A stretch of 64,000 bases of DNA, taken from assembly GCA_002633025.1 (NCBI GenBank), contig NMRB01001380.1, positions 123,828 through 187,827 of the forward strand. Direction: 5' to 3'. Shown piece after piece: positions 45,082 to 55,775 of this stretch. Source of the stretch: Notospermus geniculatus (Eukaryota > Nemertea > Pilidiophora > Heteronemertea > Lineidae). The notes beneath the pieces are model-generated. The model was not told where the DNA came from. It saw nothing but the letters and a program-made list of their open reading frames with translations, and searched no databases. Within the stretch, counting starts at the first letter, position 1. Each line of letters starts with the position of its first letter. A program made the translations under genes and the position numbers.

Positions 45082-48000
45082 TCACGCGCCAGCGTATTTC
45101 CCTGTCCTCGATATCCAATGGGAATTCCCCAAACTCCCCATGTACCCCGCCCACTGCTGTTGATCGTGCGGCAGAATCCGTGAGCAGCGTGTGTACTGTT
45201 TCTCTAACCTCTTGTCTCCCTTACATGAGCATTTCAACCGCATTCTGAAATCAAAAGAACAAGTTCAGTAAAACCTCCGTTAGCAGACACCTCTGCCAGG
45301 AGGAAGGTCTCTTTTAAAGACACCAATTGATCATTTCTATTTGTCCTTTCTACATCTGCAATTAGGACACCTTTCAATGAAGGACATCATCTGGCAGTCC
45401 AGGGATTTGGACTTGCGCACTGAGTATACCAACTGGGGGCCTGGAAAAGCATCTCTGCAAAGTTATTGGAAAGCTGAACTTCTGAAGTACATGTATTTGA
45501 CTTGGATTAGAAGGATAAGATTTAGGCGAGTTACCACCCTACCTGTACACTGTCATCTGCCCCATGTGGACGTTGAATGGATTAAACGATGTTTGACTCT
45601 CATATGTGCCATTTTCTGGAAGTTTACGACCACTCTTCTCCAAACACTCATGTGTGGCGGCGTGGCCGTATGCGTCATGGTCCATCCCATAATATTTACC
45701 TAGATGAATAAGAAATAAGAACATGGACCACACTGTGACTGCCGCGAGAATTTTATTAATATTTATTAATGATCTGATATAGCGCAGTATCCAATCCAGT
45801 TATTTTGGATCGCTCAAAGCGCTGAAAGTTACCCTAGCTAAGGCCTGAGCAATCCAGAGCAAGCTCAACTTCCGACCGCCACAAGGCACGCATGAGCAGA
45901 CATTCACATAAACCACCTCTGCCAGCTAGGTACCCATTTAACACCTGAGTGGGTGAGCGAAGTGAGGCAAAGAGACTTGGCCAAAGTCTCACCCTGAGCG
46001 GGGATCGAACCCGGGACCTTTTGACCGCTAGCCAGTGACCTGAGCCACTACACCACGGTGGCTCCTCCTGTTTATCGTAGAATTTGTATTTAATTTTCCA
46101 TCAGGGCTGAAGCCATAGCATTATTGGCCCCGGTAAGTACGGAAAAGGTCATCTCAAGCTACTCATGTTCCTCACTTGGATGGGATCTCTTACTTGCCCT
46201 TTCAAAGAAACAAGGTACAAGGCACCACGGCTTACTGTCCCATGCCACAGACGTGAAGAGCCGGGAATGAAATCCCATATGGCCCGGGCTGGATTCGAAC
46301 CCGGGACCTGCCGCTATCGATTGAACCTGGGACCTTCCGACTGTTAGCCAGTGACCCGAGGCACTACACCACAGCACCTCCTCGTGTTCATTGTAGAATC
46401 ACCACATACTACAATGAACACAACAGAAAAATTTCACTTACTTTTTGGATCGAAGCGTATTGTTTCTTGTTTCATAAAATCTTCCACACATGTCTCATCC
46501 TCGGGAAGCAAAGCTTGAGTCTTGGCCGGAAAGAACCAATAGGTAGCAAATATCACATCAACAGACTGGTGGTAGTCGGGATGGTTTGAGGGGAGGAGGG
46601 TCGGCGCTATCGTCCCTGAAAACAACAATTACGATATGTGATAGATTGGCACCTGTGACCTAAACCCAGTGGGCGTATTCAAATCCTCCGTTCTTGACCA
46701 CACTCGTGCTGACCCAGTTCATGTAGATGTTGACTCAACTCGAGAACGGCAGTTTCGAACGCCGAGAACGCAACCTGAGTCCGGCCAAGAACAGTGTTCT
46801 TCTCACTCCCCACTCAGCGGAGGGTTGAGAAGAACACGTTCTTGGCCCGACTCAAGTTGCGTTCTCGGCGTTCGAGACTGCCGTTCTGGAGTTAAGTCAA
46901 CATCTACATGAACGAGGTCAGCACGAGTGTGGTCAAGAACGAGGATTCGAATACGCCCATTGTTACTCAGTGTTATATCTAGGCCATTTTAGAGTGGCGC
47001 CGCGCCATGCCGCCAAAAGGGGGCGCCATTGTGCCCTTTTTTAACCCCCTAGGGCGCCATGCCCCTAAAAAAAAAATTTTTTTTTTTTTTTTTTTTAGGT
47101 TTTTAGTACCCCCAGACCCTTTGCCATGGTCCCTTTGGGTCATATCACCTTAGAAACTGGCTTAAATTGGCTGTTGACTGGAGTTATAAAGACCTTTTTA
47201 ACTTTTCAAATTCCGTTAGAAGAAATGTCGCGAATGGAAAGTGCCCTTTTCTAGGTTGAAGTGCCCTTTTCACAAAGTTTGCACCATGCCCTTCTGAAAT
47301 CCCTCGATATAACACTGGTTACATCTGCCAATGTGTCAGTTGGCCCCTGGTTGTTGGGGGAAGCTGGCAGATAGATCGACACGTTTCTCTGTGTGTCCTC
47401 TATTGTCAAATCACAGCTTACTCCGTCACACAGTCGGAGGAGAACACTCACTTACGGTGCTGAATCAAGCATGAATGGGTCCGCTTGGCACTCAATTGGA
47501 TGGTAGTGACTCCTATTGGTCAACAAAGTGCCAGCTCCTATTGTCCTACCTGTAGACAGCAGCCTTTGCAACCCTTCCTGATCGTGCGGACCAACATGAC
47601 GTTTCTTCCTCATCTGTGTCGCCATCTTCCTCTGCTCTCCACCGAGGAAATCGTCAACATCATCACGTATCTCAATATTCAACACCTCTTCCCTCACCCC
47701 AGCGTGACGTTTATGCTTCCTATGTGAACCGTCACCATCAGAAGCGACGCCAACGGTCTTCGTACGTCCACGATTATTCTTCCCCTTGCGATGCTTCCGT
47801 AACTTTTTCCGTCGGCGATTTTTACGATTCCTTCGCCGCGATTGTCTCGCCGTATTCACCTTATCAGCATCATCAATAAGTTCATCAGAATCCTCCACGT
47901 CCTGCACACCATTATTTTTACCCCGATTTTTATTTCGATGTTTCTTATTTTTCTGTACATTTCTCCCATTAACGTCGCTCCACCTCGCGCTGGCGTAATC

Positions 48001-51000
48001 ATTCGTCCTCAGCGAGTTCTTATACTTGATTAACTCTTTTTCTGAAATCGGTTTGGTGTGCGCCAACTGTTCACGTAATTTATCCATCCTCTCTGCGAAC
48101 AAACGCAAACTCTCTTTCTGTTCTTTCTCCGTCTTCGGTTTTTGGATATACGGAACGGAATTCACCGCTAACGTTTTTATAGCATGGTCGGGAACATCGT
48201 CATCATCATTATACCCCGTGGCGGCTTTCACGCTACGTTTCTGTACCGACCCCGGCGGGCGCCGATGTATCGGTCGGCGGCGCCAGCTGTTGTCATTTTC
48301 CATCATTGGATGATTTACTTGTAACCCAGGCGGGACTGACGACAAAGGGTTCCGTCCAGCCTCTGTATTCATGTAATCTCTCGGTCCACCACCAGACGGC
48401 GCTGTTCCCAGACCAAGGTTAGACTGCGTCGGTCCGCGTCCGTCTTCCCGGTCCATTATCCCTTTGAGGAGGTCTTTGACAGATGACATGTACTCATCGT
48501 CGTAGTCCGCATCCTGGCTTTTGGGATTCTGAAAAGAAATGGGAGTGACGATACACTAGAGGTACCGTAAGTGACGTCACATTTCATGATGACACGATAC
48601 CACCATATTGGCCGTCAAAATGTCAAGCGACGTCACGGCAAAACACATCGTCAACAGAGACCGTGACATCAAAATATCATGACGTGATAGTTTTGATGTC
48701 ATCGCCGACCATTTGACGGCCAACATGGCCGATTCTTTGCAGTCACATGACCGTTGTGACGTCAGTGAAGAACCTCTGTACTCACTCTGCTAGCCTGAGC
48801 CTTGATCCTCCCTCAGGTTTATGATACCGGTAATATTATCAAAAGAGCCGCACCGCTATAACTACCGGTACAGGGCAGTAGGGAAGTTTACCTCACTCTG
48901 GCAACAGACTTCATCAAAATAAGCATGATGAGATAATGCTTACCATGACTTTATAATACGGCTTCTGTTTTTCGTCCTCATCAGCGTTTGTTTGAAGTTT
49001 GACGTAATCATCTAAGTAATCTGGGTGGCGACGGATGAAATCTAAACCTTCCTCCGTCGTGTTGACCCACACGGATCTCTCAACGGCTTTTCTCTCAGCT
49101 ACATGTGAAATGAAGAAAAGGCATGACGGGTTAGGCATGTGATCACCCATGTGGGCAAGTGATGGATCCGGTGGCCCATATGTGACCCGGCCCCGCAAAA
49201 CCAGTATTTTTTAAATAACGACGCTCTGAATTTGCAGGTTGAGACCAACGTTTTGTCAGTTTCAGTAGGCCAATGCTTATTGTCTGCCTTTGTAAAATCT
49301 GCGTGACAACATTTCTTCCTTTAGGCCAAAAAAAATAAAGTATTTGTTTCTTGTCCGCGCCCGCGTCATTCCCAGACCCTCCACATCGAAATTTTTTTTC
49401 CTCACCAATTTCAAATTTTCCCACTTTGCTTACGCAGCACCTTCTATGAAATGCACAGAAATGTTTCATCACTTGAAATCATCTTTATTTTTCATGAAAT
49501 CTGTGCTCTAAACATGTAGAGAGATAGTTTGCTGGTGGTATTTCCCCCCACCCATTAAGAAAACGGAAAAAAAAGTATTTGAAAATAAAATAAAAATTCG
49601 CATGCCCGCATCAATTTTCGCTGAGTTGCTGGACAAGAAACAGACAATATTTTTTTTTGCCTTATCTCCTGGAGTTATTTTGGTTCAACGTAGTTCACAT
49701 CTTGTGCGACTTAAGACAGGTTTTGCTGTGAAGGTCTCATAAGGGCAGGTGATCGTGTTGGGGACCCGTGTGGGCGAGTGATGGAGTTGGTGGCCCATAT
49801 GGGCAAGTAGTGGAGTTGGTGGGCCATGGTTAAGTGATCAAGTCAGGGGCAAATATAGGCCAGTGTGGACAAGTCAGTCGCCTTTTTTTCCCAACACCTA
49901 CACTTTGTCTGCCTTGGGAATGTCTAGCAAACTCACCAGAATTGTAGAGATCTTTGCCTGGTAATTTCATATGTTGGTTGATAGCGATATATTTACTGTA
50001 CCCCTCGGTTTTAAATCGTAATTTGCAGAAGTCGGAGCGGCTCTGCTCGTGGACATTTGTACCTGGAAAAACATGTAGACTCTAAAAATATGCTGTGAGA
50101 TTAACGACTCAAAGAGTTTGAAATCATCGTACAACTAGAATTTGAAATTGGTACCCCACTGAAGGGAAGGGTCTTGGCAAATTCAACCCGCACCTTACAT
50201 CAGCAAGAATGACCAAAAGACATAGATGAGAGTGCCATTTCAAAAAATTCCCGGAAATTAGTCATGACCCCAGAAGTCAAAGTCCCAAATCCTGCCATTC
50301 GATCCACTGTCTTGGAACAGGCCATGATATGCGATGACAATCACGATTTTTTGGTCAATTTGGGCCTTCCGACCACCCGCTGCCATCTTGGCACCATCCC
50401 TGTCATCAAATCCTAGCGGTAGATCATGGAACCAGTCTAGGATTGTTGGTGGTTGAATGTAAAACCAGGACCCGGAACAGCACAGGTGCCGGAATGAAGC
50501 CGAATCGAAAAATCCAGTTTTTTTGAGCAGCGCCCGCTCCCGGAAATCCGGGAATTCCCGGAAAACTCTCATCTATGCAAAAGATGCCAACTTGCCATTA
50601 AGGAATGTGTATTTCCCTCCCTCCCCCTCGTGACCCTTGCAGTCAGCGATCCAATAGAGGAAGATATCATTGCCGTGACCCTCGACACTGATGGCCAAAG
50701 GCGAGGCTTGGGCGCCGACGGAGTCTTTGACCGGGTCGGTGAGAGGTTGCCCTGTTTTTCCATCCAAAACCAACGTCTGAAACACAAGAAGTCGTCAGTC
50801 AAAATAAATGGCTGTCAGTAACACTAAAAGTACCGTAACAGCGAGTGACTGTAACAGCACACAGTAACAGTTTTAGTAAAAGTAGTAACAGCAGTGACCC
50901 CTTGCATAACATAAAACTGTTTGTGTTCGGAGATTGCTTGGACTACTCGCAGGATACTGATGGACACCTCGTTTAACATGGGCCATTGAACTATCTTTTT

Positions 51001-54000
51001 TGAAGATTGGGATTTGGCCTAGTGGTTAAGGCGTGCTGCCCCTGAGTGCTGGCGATTGATGCCTCATGCGAGGGTCCGTGGGTTTGAATCTGGTAGGAAG
51101 CGATGTCTTGCACCTTAGAAACCCGTATCTATTTCAAGTAATAACAGCAGCAGTTCCTATTTCTGTGGTAAACATTGGGATTGAACCAGGAACCTCAGAG
51201 GTGACAGGGACTGATGTTTTCACTACACCACTCTGACAGGCCTATGACTCTTACCATTGAGTAGTAGTAAATTGGAAAACCTGGTCCGACAGAGAAGTGA
51301 ACCATAAAGTCTGGTATGTCATCATCGTTAAAATATCCCACAGCGGGGGTGCTGAAAAAGATGAAGAAATTTGTATTTGTATTTGTATTAGATTTTCCAT
51401 CAGGGCTGAAGCCAGAGCATTATTGGCCCTAGTGAGTATGGAAGAGGCCATCTCAAGCTACTCATGTTCCTCACTTGGATGGGGTCTTTTACTTGCCCTT
51501 GCAAAGAAACAAGGTACAAGGCACCACGGCCTTGTGGTGCCTTGTAAAAAAAAAATTTTTTTTAAAAAGGCACCACGGCTTACTGTCCCATGCGACGGAC
51601 CTGAAGAGCCGAGAATGAAATCCCATATGGCCCAGGCTGGATGTGAACCCGGGACCTACCGCTTGCTGAGCGGACGTGATAACCACTAGGCTATCAAGGC
51701 TCCTGATAGCCTAGAACTTTGTCTAACTGGACATCTGGGGTGTGTCTGCCACAATAGCAGAAACTAGGATGGGTCCTACGGGCGGTCGTCAAATGCTGTC
51801 CTGGATTGAGAGGTGTCCTGATCACATACTGTAAAACGGGATATTTTTGTGGACTTTTTAATTTTGCGGTCTTTGTGGTTCTATCACATCTGCAAATCTA
51901 TAAATACGCGTAAAAATTATTTCAATTCAACGTTGTCGGTGCGACCGCAAAATTAAGACGCAATTTCATATAATGCACCACTTGCCAACAGATCATGTTA
52001 CAATGCATGTTAATTTTGCGGTTTTTGCGGTGCCGAGCTGTCCTCAAATTATAAAGGCGCAGAATATTATTCTGGGGGAGAAATACTGTGGGTTCGCAAA
52101 AAAAACATCAGCAAAAATTTTCCTTTCACATTGGTCAAAGAAACAACAATTTTGTCCTCAATCGAGGGGTGTCCTCCTAGTAGGGGTGTCCACTGAGGGA
52201 GGTTTCATTGTACAGTGGAACATCTCTTAGCGGACACCTCTCTATTACGGACACCAACGTTCAGTCCCAAACTGGTCATTTATATTCATTTTGACCTTTA
52301 TAATCAGGACACCTCTCAAGTAACGACAGTATCTGCCAGTCCCAGAGGTGTCCTTAATAGAGAGGTTCCACTGCATTATTAACAAGACCTACTTGTAGGA
52401 TTCTGAACTGGGTACATGATATTTCCACATCGTTTTAAACGTTTGCCCGTCGAGAGCTATTACTGTTGAGTTGAACGCGACAATGACGATGTCCTCGACT
52501 CCGTCTTGATTCAGGTCAACCATGGCAGGTGGCGTCATGAAGCCTTTGTAGTCGTCGGTGAGGATAGACCGAGCCTGGGGGCAAGAAAATCATACTTTGA
52601 ATTGAAGAGTAGTCAAGTAGTATTTGATTTTTCCGTCAGGGCCGAAGACATCCATTATTAGCCCTGGTTAATATGGAAGAGGCCATCTCAAGCTGCTCAT
52701 GTTCCTCACTTGGATGGGGTCTTTTACTTGCCCTTGCAAAGAACAAGGTTAGGCGTACAAGGCACCACAGCTTACTGTCCCATGTGACAGACGTGAAGAG
52801 CCGGGAATGAAATCCCATGGCCTGGGCTGGATTCGAACCCGGGACCTGCCGCTTGATGAGCGGACAAGATAACCACTAGGCTATCGGGGCTCAAAGAGAA
52901 CTGGTGGTCAATGAGTGTGGAGTTAAAGTTTGACTTCTGTTCTGTAAGCTCTGCAGACAGTACCCCCCGCCCACAAGAATGCGTCCATTGTCAAAGAGTG
53001 ACCCTCTGATTAAGTCCGACTTGGAACTGAACCCATGCCATCTCAGAAGTGACAATGCTGATGTTGGCACTATGCCACTCTGACACCCAAATAACATAAA
53101 AATTGACAGAAATGTGACTGTGGAATCTCTATACCAACCTTCGATTCCAAGTTGCCCTGGTACAGATCATCCAAGAGAACATACCAGAAGCTCCCACCGT
53201 GTGTCTCGCCTCCCGTACCAAACAGGATGACCTCTGACCCGTCCCGCAGGGTATGAACCTGGGGGGAGTAGTACGACTCGTGGCCGTCGGGAACCGTCTC
53301 CCACTGCAGGACACTACCATCCTTACCGCTGAAGATCATGATACGGCCGAATCGATGCTCCTTACTTCCTGTAGGAGAAAATGAAGGAGTGAAGTGAACA
53401 GGCATGGTATTAAGGGAGAGTTTTGGGTTAATTAGCCACAATATCTACATACCCGGTGCCCTGATTGGGTCCCCGCCGTGTATCACTAGCACCTCCGGCA
53501 CGCTGTCTCCGTCATAATCTTTGATAGGTTGAGCCGTGTAAACGTTCATAATGCTATCCTTTCCTGGCTGTGTGTCGAACTTCCATAACTTTGTCCCATT
53601 TTTTCCACTTACGAGCTCCAAGACCTGAAAGGAGGCAAAGGAATTTTGTAACAGTCTCATCTCAATGGTGTAGTGGAAACATTAGAGCCTGGCAACTCTG
53701 AAGTTCTAGGTTATTGTATTGTATTTCATTTTTCCGTCAGGGCCGATGCTATAGCATTATTGGCCCTGCTAAGTACGGAGGAGGCCATCACAAGCTACTC
53801 AAGTTCTAGGTTCAATCCCGGGTTAAACTTAATCTTCATGTGATAGAGAAGGTGTTTCCTACATGTATGTGGCTCAGGTCACTACGGGCACTCTGGTTTC
53901 CTCCTGCTAGTATACAAACTAAGTTATAGCCTGGATGTGTTTAAAGTCAGTACTTCAAGTAAGACAGGTGCAAATCAATCAGGCTCTTGCCCCTGTGCCC

Positions 54001-55261
54001 CTGCAAAATTGCACCGAGGCACTCGATTGACCAGACTCCTCGGCATCCCTGAAGTGACTGACCGTCAAATTTCACGAGTGTGAACAGCTCTCCTCAAGTT
54101 AGTTAGTTAGTCATTACCGGCGTCGTAGCCCTGTTGGGTTTTTGCCGGAGGTATGGAGTCCACAACAGGCTACAGTCCACCTGTGTGGGGTCTTTTACTT
54201 GCCCTGGCATAGACACTCAGGTACAAGGGACCACGGCTTTCAGTCCCATCCGACAGACCCTCTAATATTTCACAATTTTATGTGCCTTCGCCCGGAGTCG
54301 AACTCGCGCCGACCCATTACACGGTTGGTAGTCAAGCGCGCTAACCACTCGACCACCGGGCTTAGACAAGTGGGTGTATAAAAAACGAAGACCCAAGACC
54401 TAAGACCCCTGAAAATGAGGAGCTCGACTGATTGAGCTCCTGCAGACTTCAAACGTGAAGCACTTGTAAAGTGTTTATGGAATGTCAAATACCGGTAGGT
54501 TAGTACCAATGTGCCCAAGAAAATAACCAATAACCAATGAGAGAGTTAAGAAGATGGGCAAAGCTAGGATCTAGAGTAGAGAGCTGTTAGAATATGAAGC
54601 ATGAGAGAAGTTCAGCATTGCAGAGTTGTAATGAGACCACCACCGTTTACAGCAAGAACTCAGTCACTAACTCCTCTCCTCTACATAAACTACAATCAGG
54701 CTATCCAATCAAATGCAAGTCTCAGTAATAATGCATAAACTTTACTCAGGCCGTCCAATCAGATTCCAGTCTGAGTAATTATGCATCAACTAGACTCAGG
54801 CCATCCAATCAAATGCCAGTCTGAGTAATTATGCATAAACTTCACTGAGGCAATCCAATCAAATGCCAGTCTGAGTAATTATGCATAAACTTCACTGAGG
54901 TCATCCAATCAAATGCCAGACTGAGTAATTATGCATCCAATCCATGCAATGGAAAGCTTACCCCTGCTCGACCACCACCAAGACAGTCTTTAACCCCATC
55001 ACCATCAAAATCTACATTACACTGTATACCGAACATTTCATGATCTGCGTAATGACGCCAGATCTCCCTGCCAGTTTTTCCGTCTAAGCAGAGCAGTCCA
55101 CCGAAACAGGGCTTGCTTCCGTTGAAGTATATATCACATACGATATCTGGGATGTTATATCCATCAGCACCTGAAAACGAAATTACAGTTGTGAACTGTT
55201 AAACTTCGAAATTCATCCCATTTTTCTAATATTCGACCGTACCTTTTTGATAATCACCATG
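45082..55261 (-). CDS. FG-GAP repeat (FAM234/ITFG-like) beta-propeller protein, 5' end missing
   Basis: At least 12 exons, in coding order: 55170-54962, 53624-53453, 53368-53139, 52574-52393, 51351-51255, 50776-50596, 50062-49937, 49098-48944, 48528-47550, 46615-46442, 45699-45543, 45244-45082; the end of a preceding exon (HGDYQKG) abuts the gap at 55261. All join in frame, about 941 codons. The first half has four calcium-loop FG-GAP motifs (DFDGDGVKD, DYDGDSVPE, DLNQDGVED, FNDDDIPD) and repeated LDGKTG/SGKNGT turns, i.e. a propeller. Then comes a 326-codon lysine/arginine-rich, apparently disordered exon, and a conserved Cys-containing C-terminus (THECLEKSG, LKCSCKGD). NTT and NGT sequons suggest a secretory-pathway protein; signal peptide or membrane anchor is not in view. 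Function is unknown to me. Confidence 0.85.
45755..46070 (-). mobile_element. tRNA-derived SINE (family B, GCGCTATATCA tail)
   Basis: On the minus strand: GTGGTGTAGTGGCTCAGGTC (A box), GGTCCCGGGTTCGATCCC (B box), a body with AATGGGTACCTAGCTGGCAG, then GCGCTTTGAGCGATCC and a GCGCTATATCAGATCATTAA tail, like tails shared with CR1/L2-type LINEs. Allelic copy at 59360-59695. Confidence 0.8.
46080..46382 (-). mobile_element. tRNA-derived SINE (family A, GGCCAATAATGC tail)
   Basis: On the minus strand a B box GGTCCCGGGTTCGAATCC is followed by a body (GTGCCTTGTACCTTG, GGGCAAGTAAGAG) and a tail GGGGCCAATAATGCTATGG near the 3' end. Other copies at 51363, 52615 and 59705; a truncated one at 53713. Confidence 0.8.
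46671..46958. mobile_element. 288-bp foldback element, GGGCGTATTC ends
   Basis: Arms of about 125 bp are inverted (GTAGATGTTGACT, GAGAACGGCAGT, CGTTCTCGGCGTTCGA) around CCCCACTCAGCGG. Present in both haplotypes (60296-60573). Confidence 0.82.
46968..47317. mobile_element. 350-bp insertion with CAGTGTTATATC ends, haplotype 1 only
   Basis: Inverted ends CAGTGTTATATC and GATATAACACTG, with GTTAC on both flanks. The other haplotype near 60575 lacks the whole element. It carries an A/T homopolymer run near 47070-47096 and repeats GTGCCCTTTT. No coding. Confidence 0.8.
47318..47455 (+). repeat. Dispersed ~150-bp repeat, copy 2
   Basis: Same family as 11225-11400 and 60583-60722. Confidence 0.7.
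47550..48528 (-). CDS. 979-bp basic low-complexity exon of the FG-GAP gene
   Basis: Joins ...YYKVM to NPKSQDADYDDEYMSS and exits at LLSTG|TIAPTLLP. It encodes acidic patches (NDDDDVPD, EDSDELIDDAD) and polybasic runs (RRRNRKNRRRKKLRKHRK, MRKKRH). An open frame continues past the donor to 47452, but the spliced product is supported by the conserved donor GTAGGA in both copies and by the frame of the next exon. Confidence 0.85.
48565..48780. repeat. Degenerate inverted repeat with GTGACGTCA ends, in intron
   Basis: AAGTGACGTCACA...TTGGCCGTCAAA on the left mirrors TTTGACGGCCAA...TGTGACGTCAGT on the right. An old TIR element. Also in the other copy (62128-62325). Confidence 0.6.
50594..50595 (-). 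other. Non-canonical GC splice donor
   Basis: The exon ending at 50596 must leave one base to join GT-ACA of the next exon. The only in-frame donor is AATG|GCAAGT, a GC-AG intron with otherwise perfect consensus. Conserved at 63802-63803. Confidence 0.75.
51005..51125 (+). mobile_element. tRNA-Leu-like SINE head
   Basis: A box TTTGGCCTAGTGGTTAAGGC, a long variable-arm region, and B box GGGTTTGAATC at leucine-tRNA-like spacing. No mature-type acceptor pairing. Confidence 0.55.
51175..51243 (-). mobile_element. SINE family D fragment
   Basis: Minus-strand head GAGTGGTGTAGTGAAAACAT...CACCTCTGAGGTTCC, as at 36285. Confidence 0.55.
51363..51710 (-). mobile_element. SINE family A, with ATTTGT microsatellite tail
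   Basis: Head GCCTAGTGGTTATCACGTCC and B box GGTCCCGGGTTCACATCC on the minus strand, body and tail as for 46080, ending in AATACAAATACAAATA. An A-run/T-run and duplicated GGCACCACGGC sit near 51527-51570. Confidence 0.8.
52615..52895 (-). mobile_element. SINE family A
   Basis: Same head (GATAGCCTAGTGGTTATC), B box and tail (GGGCTAATAATGG) as 51363-51710. Confidence 0.78.
53015..53095 (-). mobile_element. SINE family D fragment
   Basis: Minus-strand AGAGTGGCATAGTGCCAACAT with a B-box-like GGTTCAGTTCC downstream. Confidence 0.5.
53655..53960 (+). mobile_element. SINE family D, split by a nested SINE insertion
   Basis: Head ATGGTGTAGTGGAAACATT, B-box part GGTTCAATCCCGGG, then a body ending CACTCTGGTTTCCTCCTGC. 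It is interrupted at 53713-53800. Confidence 0.65.
53713..53800 (-). mobile_element. 5'-truncated SINE A nested in SINE D, 12-bp duplication
   Basis: Only the 3' tail of family A (AGGGCCAATAATGCTATAGC on the minus strand), flanked by AAGTTCTAGGTT at 53701-53712 and 53801-53812. Classic target-primed reverse-transcription outcome. Confidence 0.85.
54080..54372 (-). mobile_element. tRNA-derived SINE, family A body with a different head
   Basis: Minus-strand head CCGGTGGTCGAGTGGTTAGC and B box GAGTTCGACTCCGGG; the middle shares GGGACTGAAAGCC and GGGCAAGTAAAAGACCCC with family A. Confidence 0.72.
54684..54933 (+). repeat. Tandem repeat, 5 x 50 bp, with CCAATC and TAATTATGCAT
   Basis: Five units of exactly 50 bp, each with CATAAAC, CAGGC-ATCCAATCAAAT, and CTGAGTAATTATG. 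It lies in the intron just downstream of the exon at 54962-55170 (in gene direction). Confidence 0.92.
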
Positions 55262-55425
55262 NNNNNNNNNNNNNNNNNNNNNNNNNNNNNNNNNNNNNNN
55301 NNNNNNNNNNNNNNNNNNNNNNNNNNNNNNNNNNNNNNNNNNNNNNNNNNNNNNNNNNNNNNNNNNNNNNNNNNNNNNNNNNNNNNNNNNNNNNNNNNNN
55401 NNNNNNNNNNNNNNNNNNNNNNNNN
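55262..55425. other. 164-base assembly gap
   Basis: A run of N cutting the exon that precedes 55170-54962 in the FG-GAP gene. Confidence 0.95.
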
Positions 55426-55775
55426 TTTCTATCAATCTATTGCAACCTACTAGATACTGGTTGTTCAAGTCTTCACTAGATGTCACTACCGTCGCATGGT
55501 GTGGTAGGAATGATGATCCCCTGTGCAAGTAGTACCGTGCAATGATAGGTACGGTGACTGGATAGCCTTTCCATGTGTTCAAACCTGTTTTATTGTATGC
55601 AGGGCCTATAGTGTAGTACAATCTAGCAATAAGCGCGGGTCAGCTGGGGTGACCATGCAAGCTGTTTGCCAAATTACCGGGCTATGTGTCACGCGGTCAC
55701 GGCGTGTTTGAAACACTCAACAACAAGGGCATAGGCGCCTATGGCAAGCCGAATGTCCAATCCGGCCTAAGCCAT

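Larger units (their letters stand above)
43422..50784. repeat. FG-GAP gene 3' region, haplotype 1
   Basis: Collinear with 57042-64000 (offset 13620 falling to 13208 because of insertions present in only one copy). Exon lengths are identical in both. Confidence 0.92.

Noticed and set aside
47452-48489. Stand-alone 345-residue protein starting at MSSVKDLL
   Set aside because: It is an internal exon: the acceptor at 48529 and donor at 47549 keep frame with neighbours, and the two copies differ beyond the donor.
54684-54933. CRISPR-like array
   Set aside because: Contiguous tandem units without spacers, in an animal genome.
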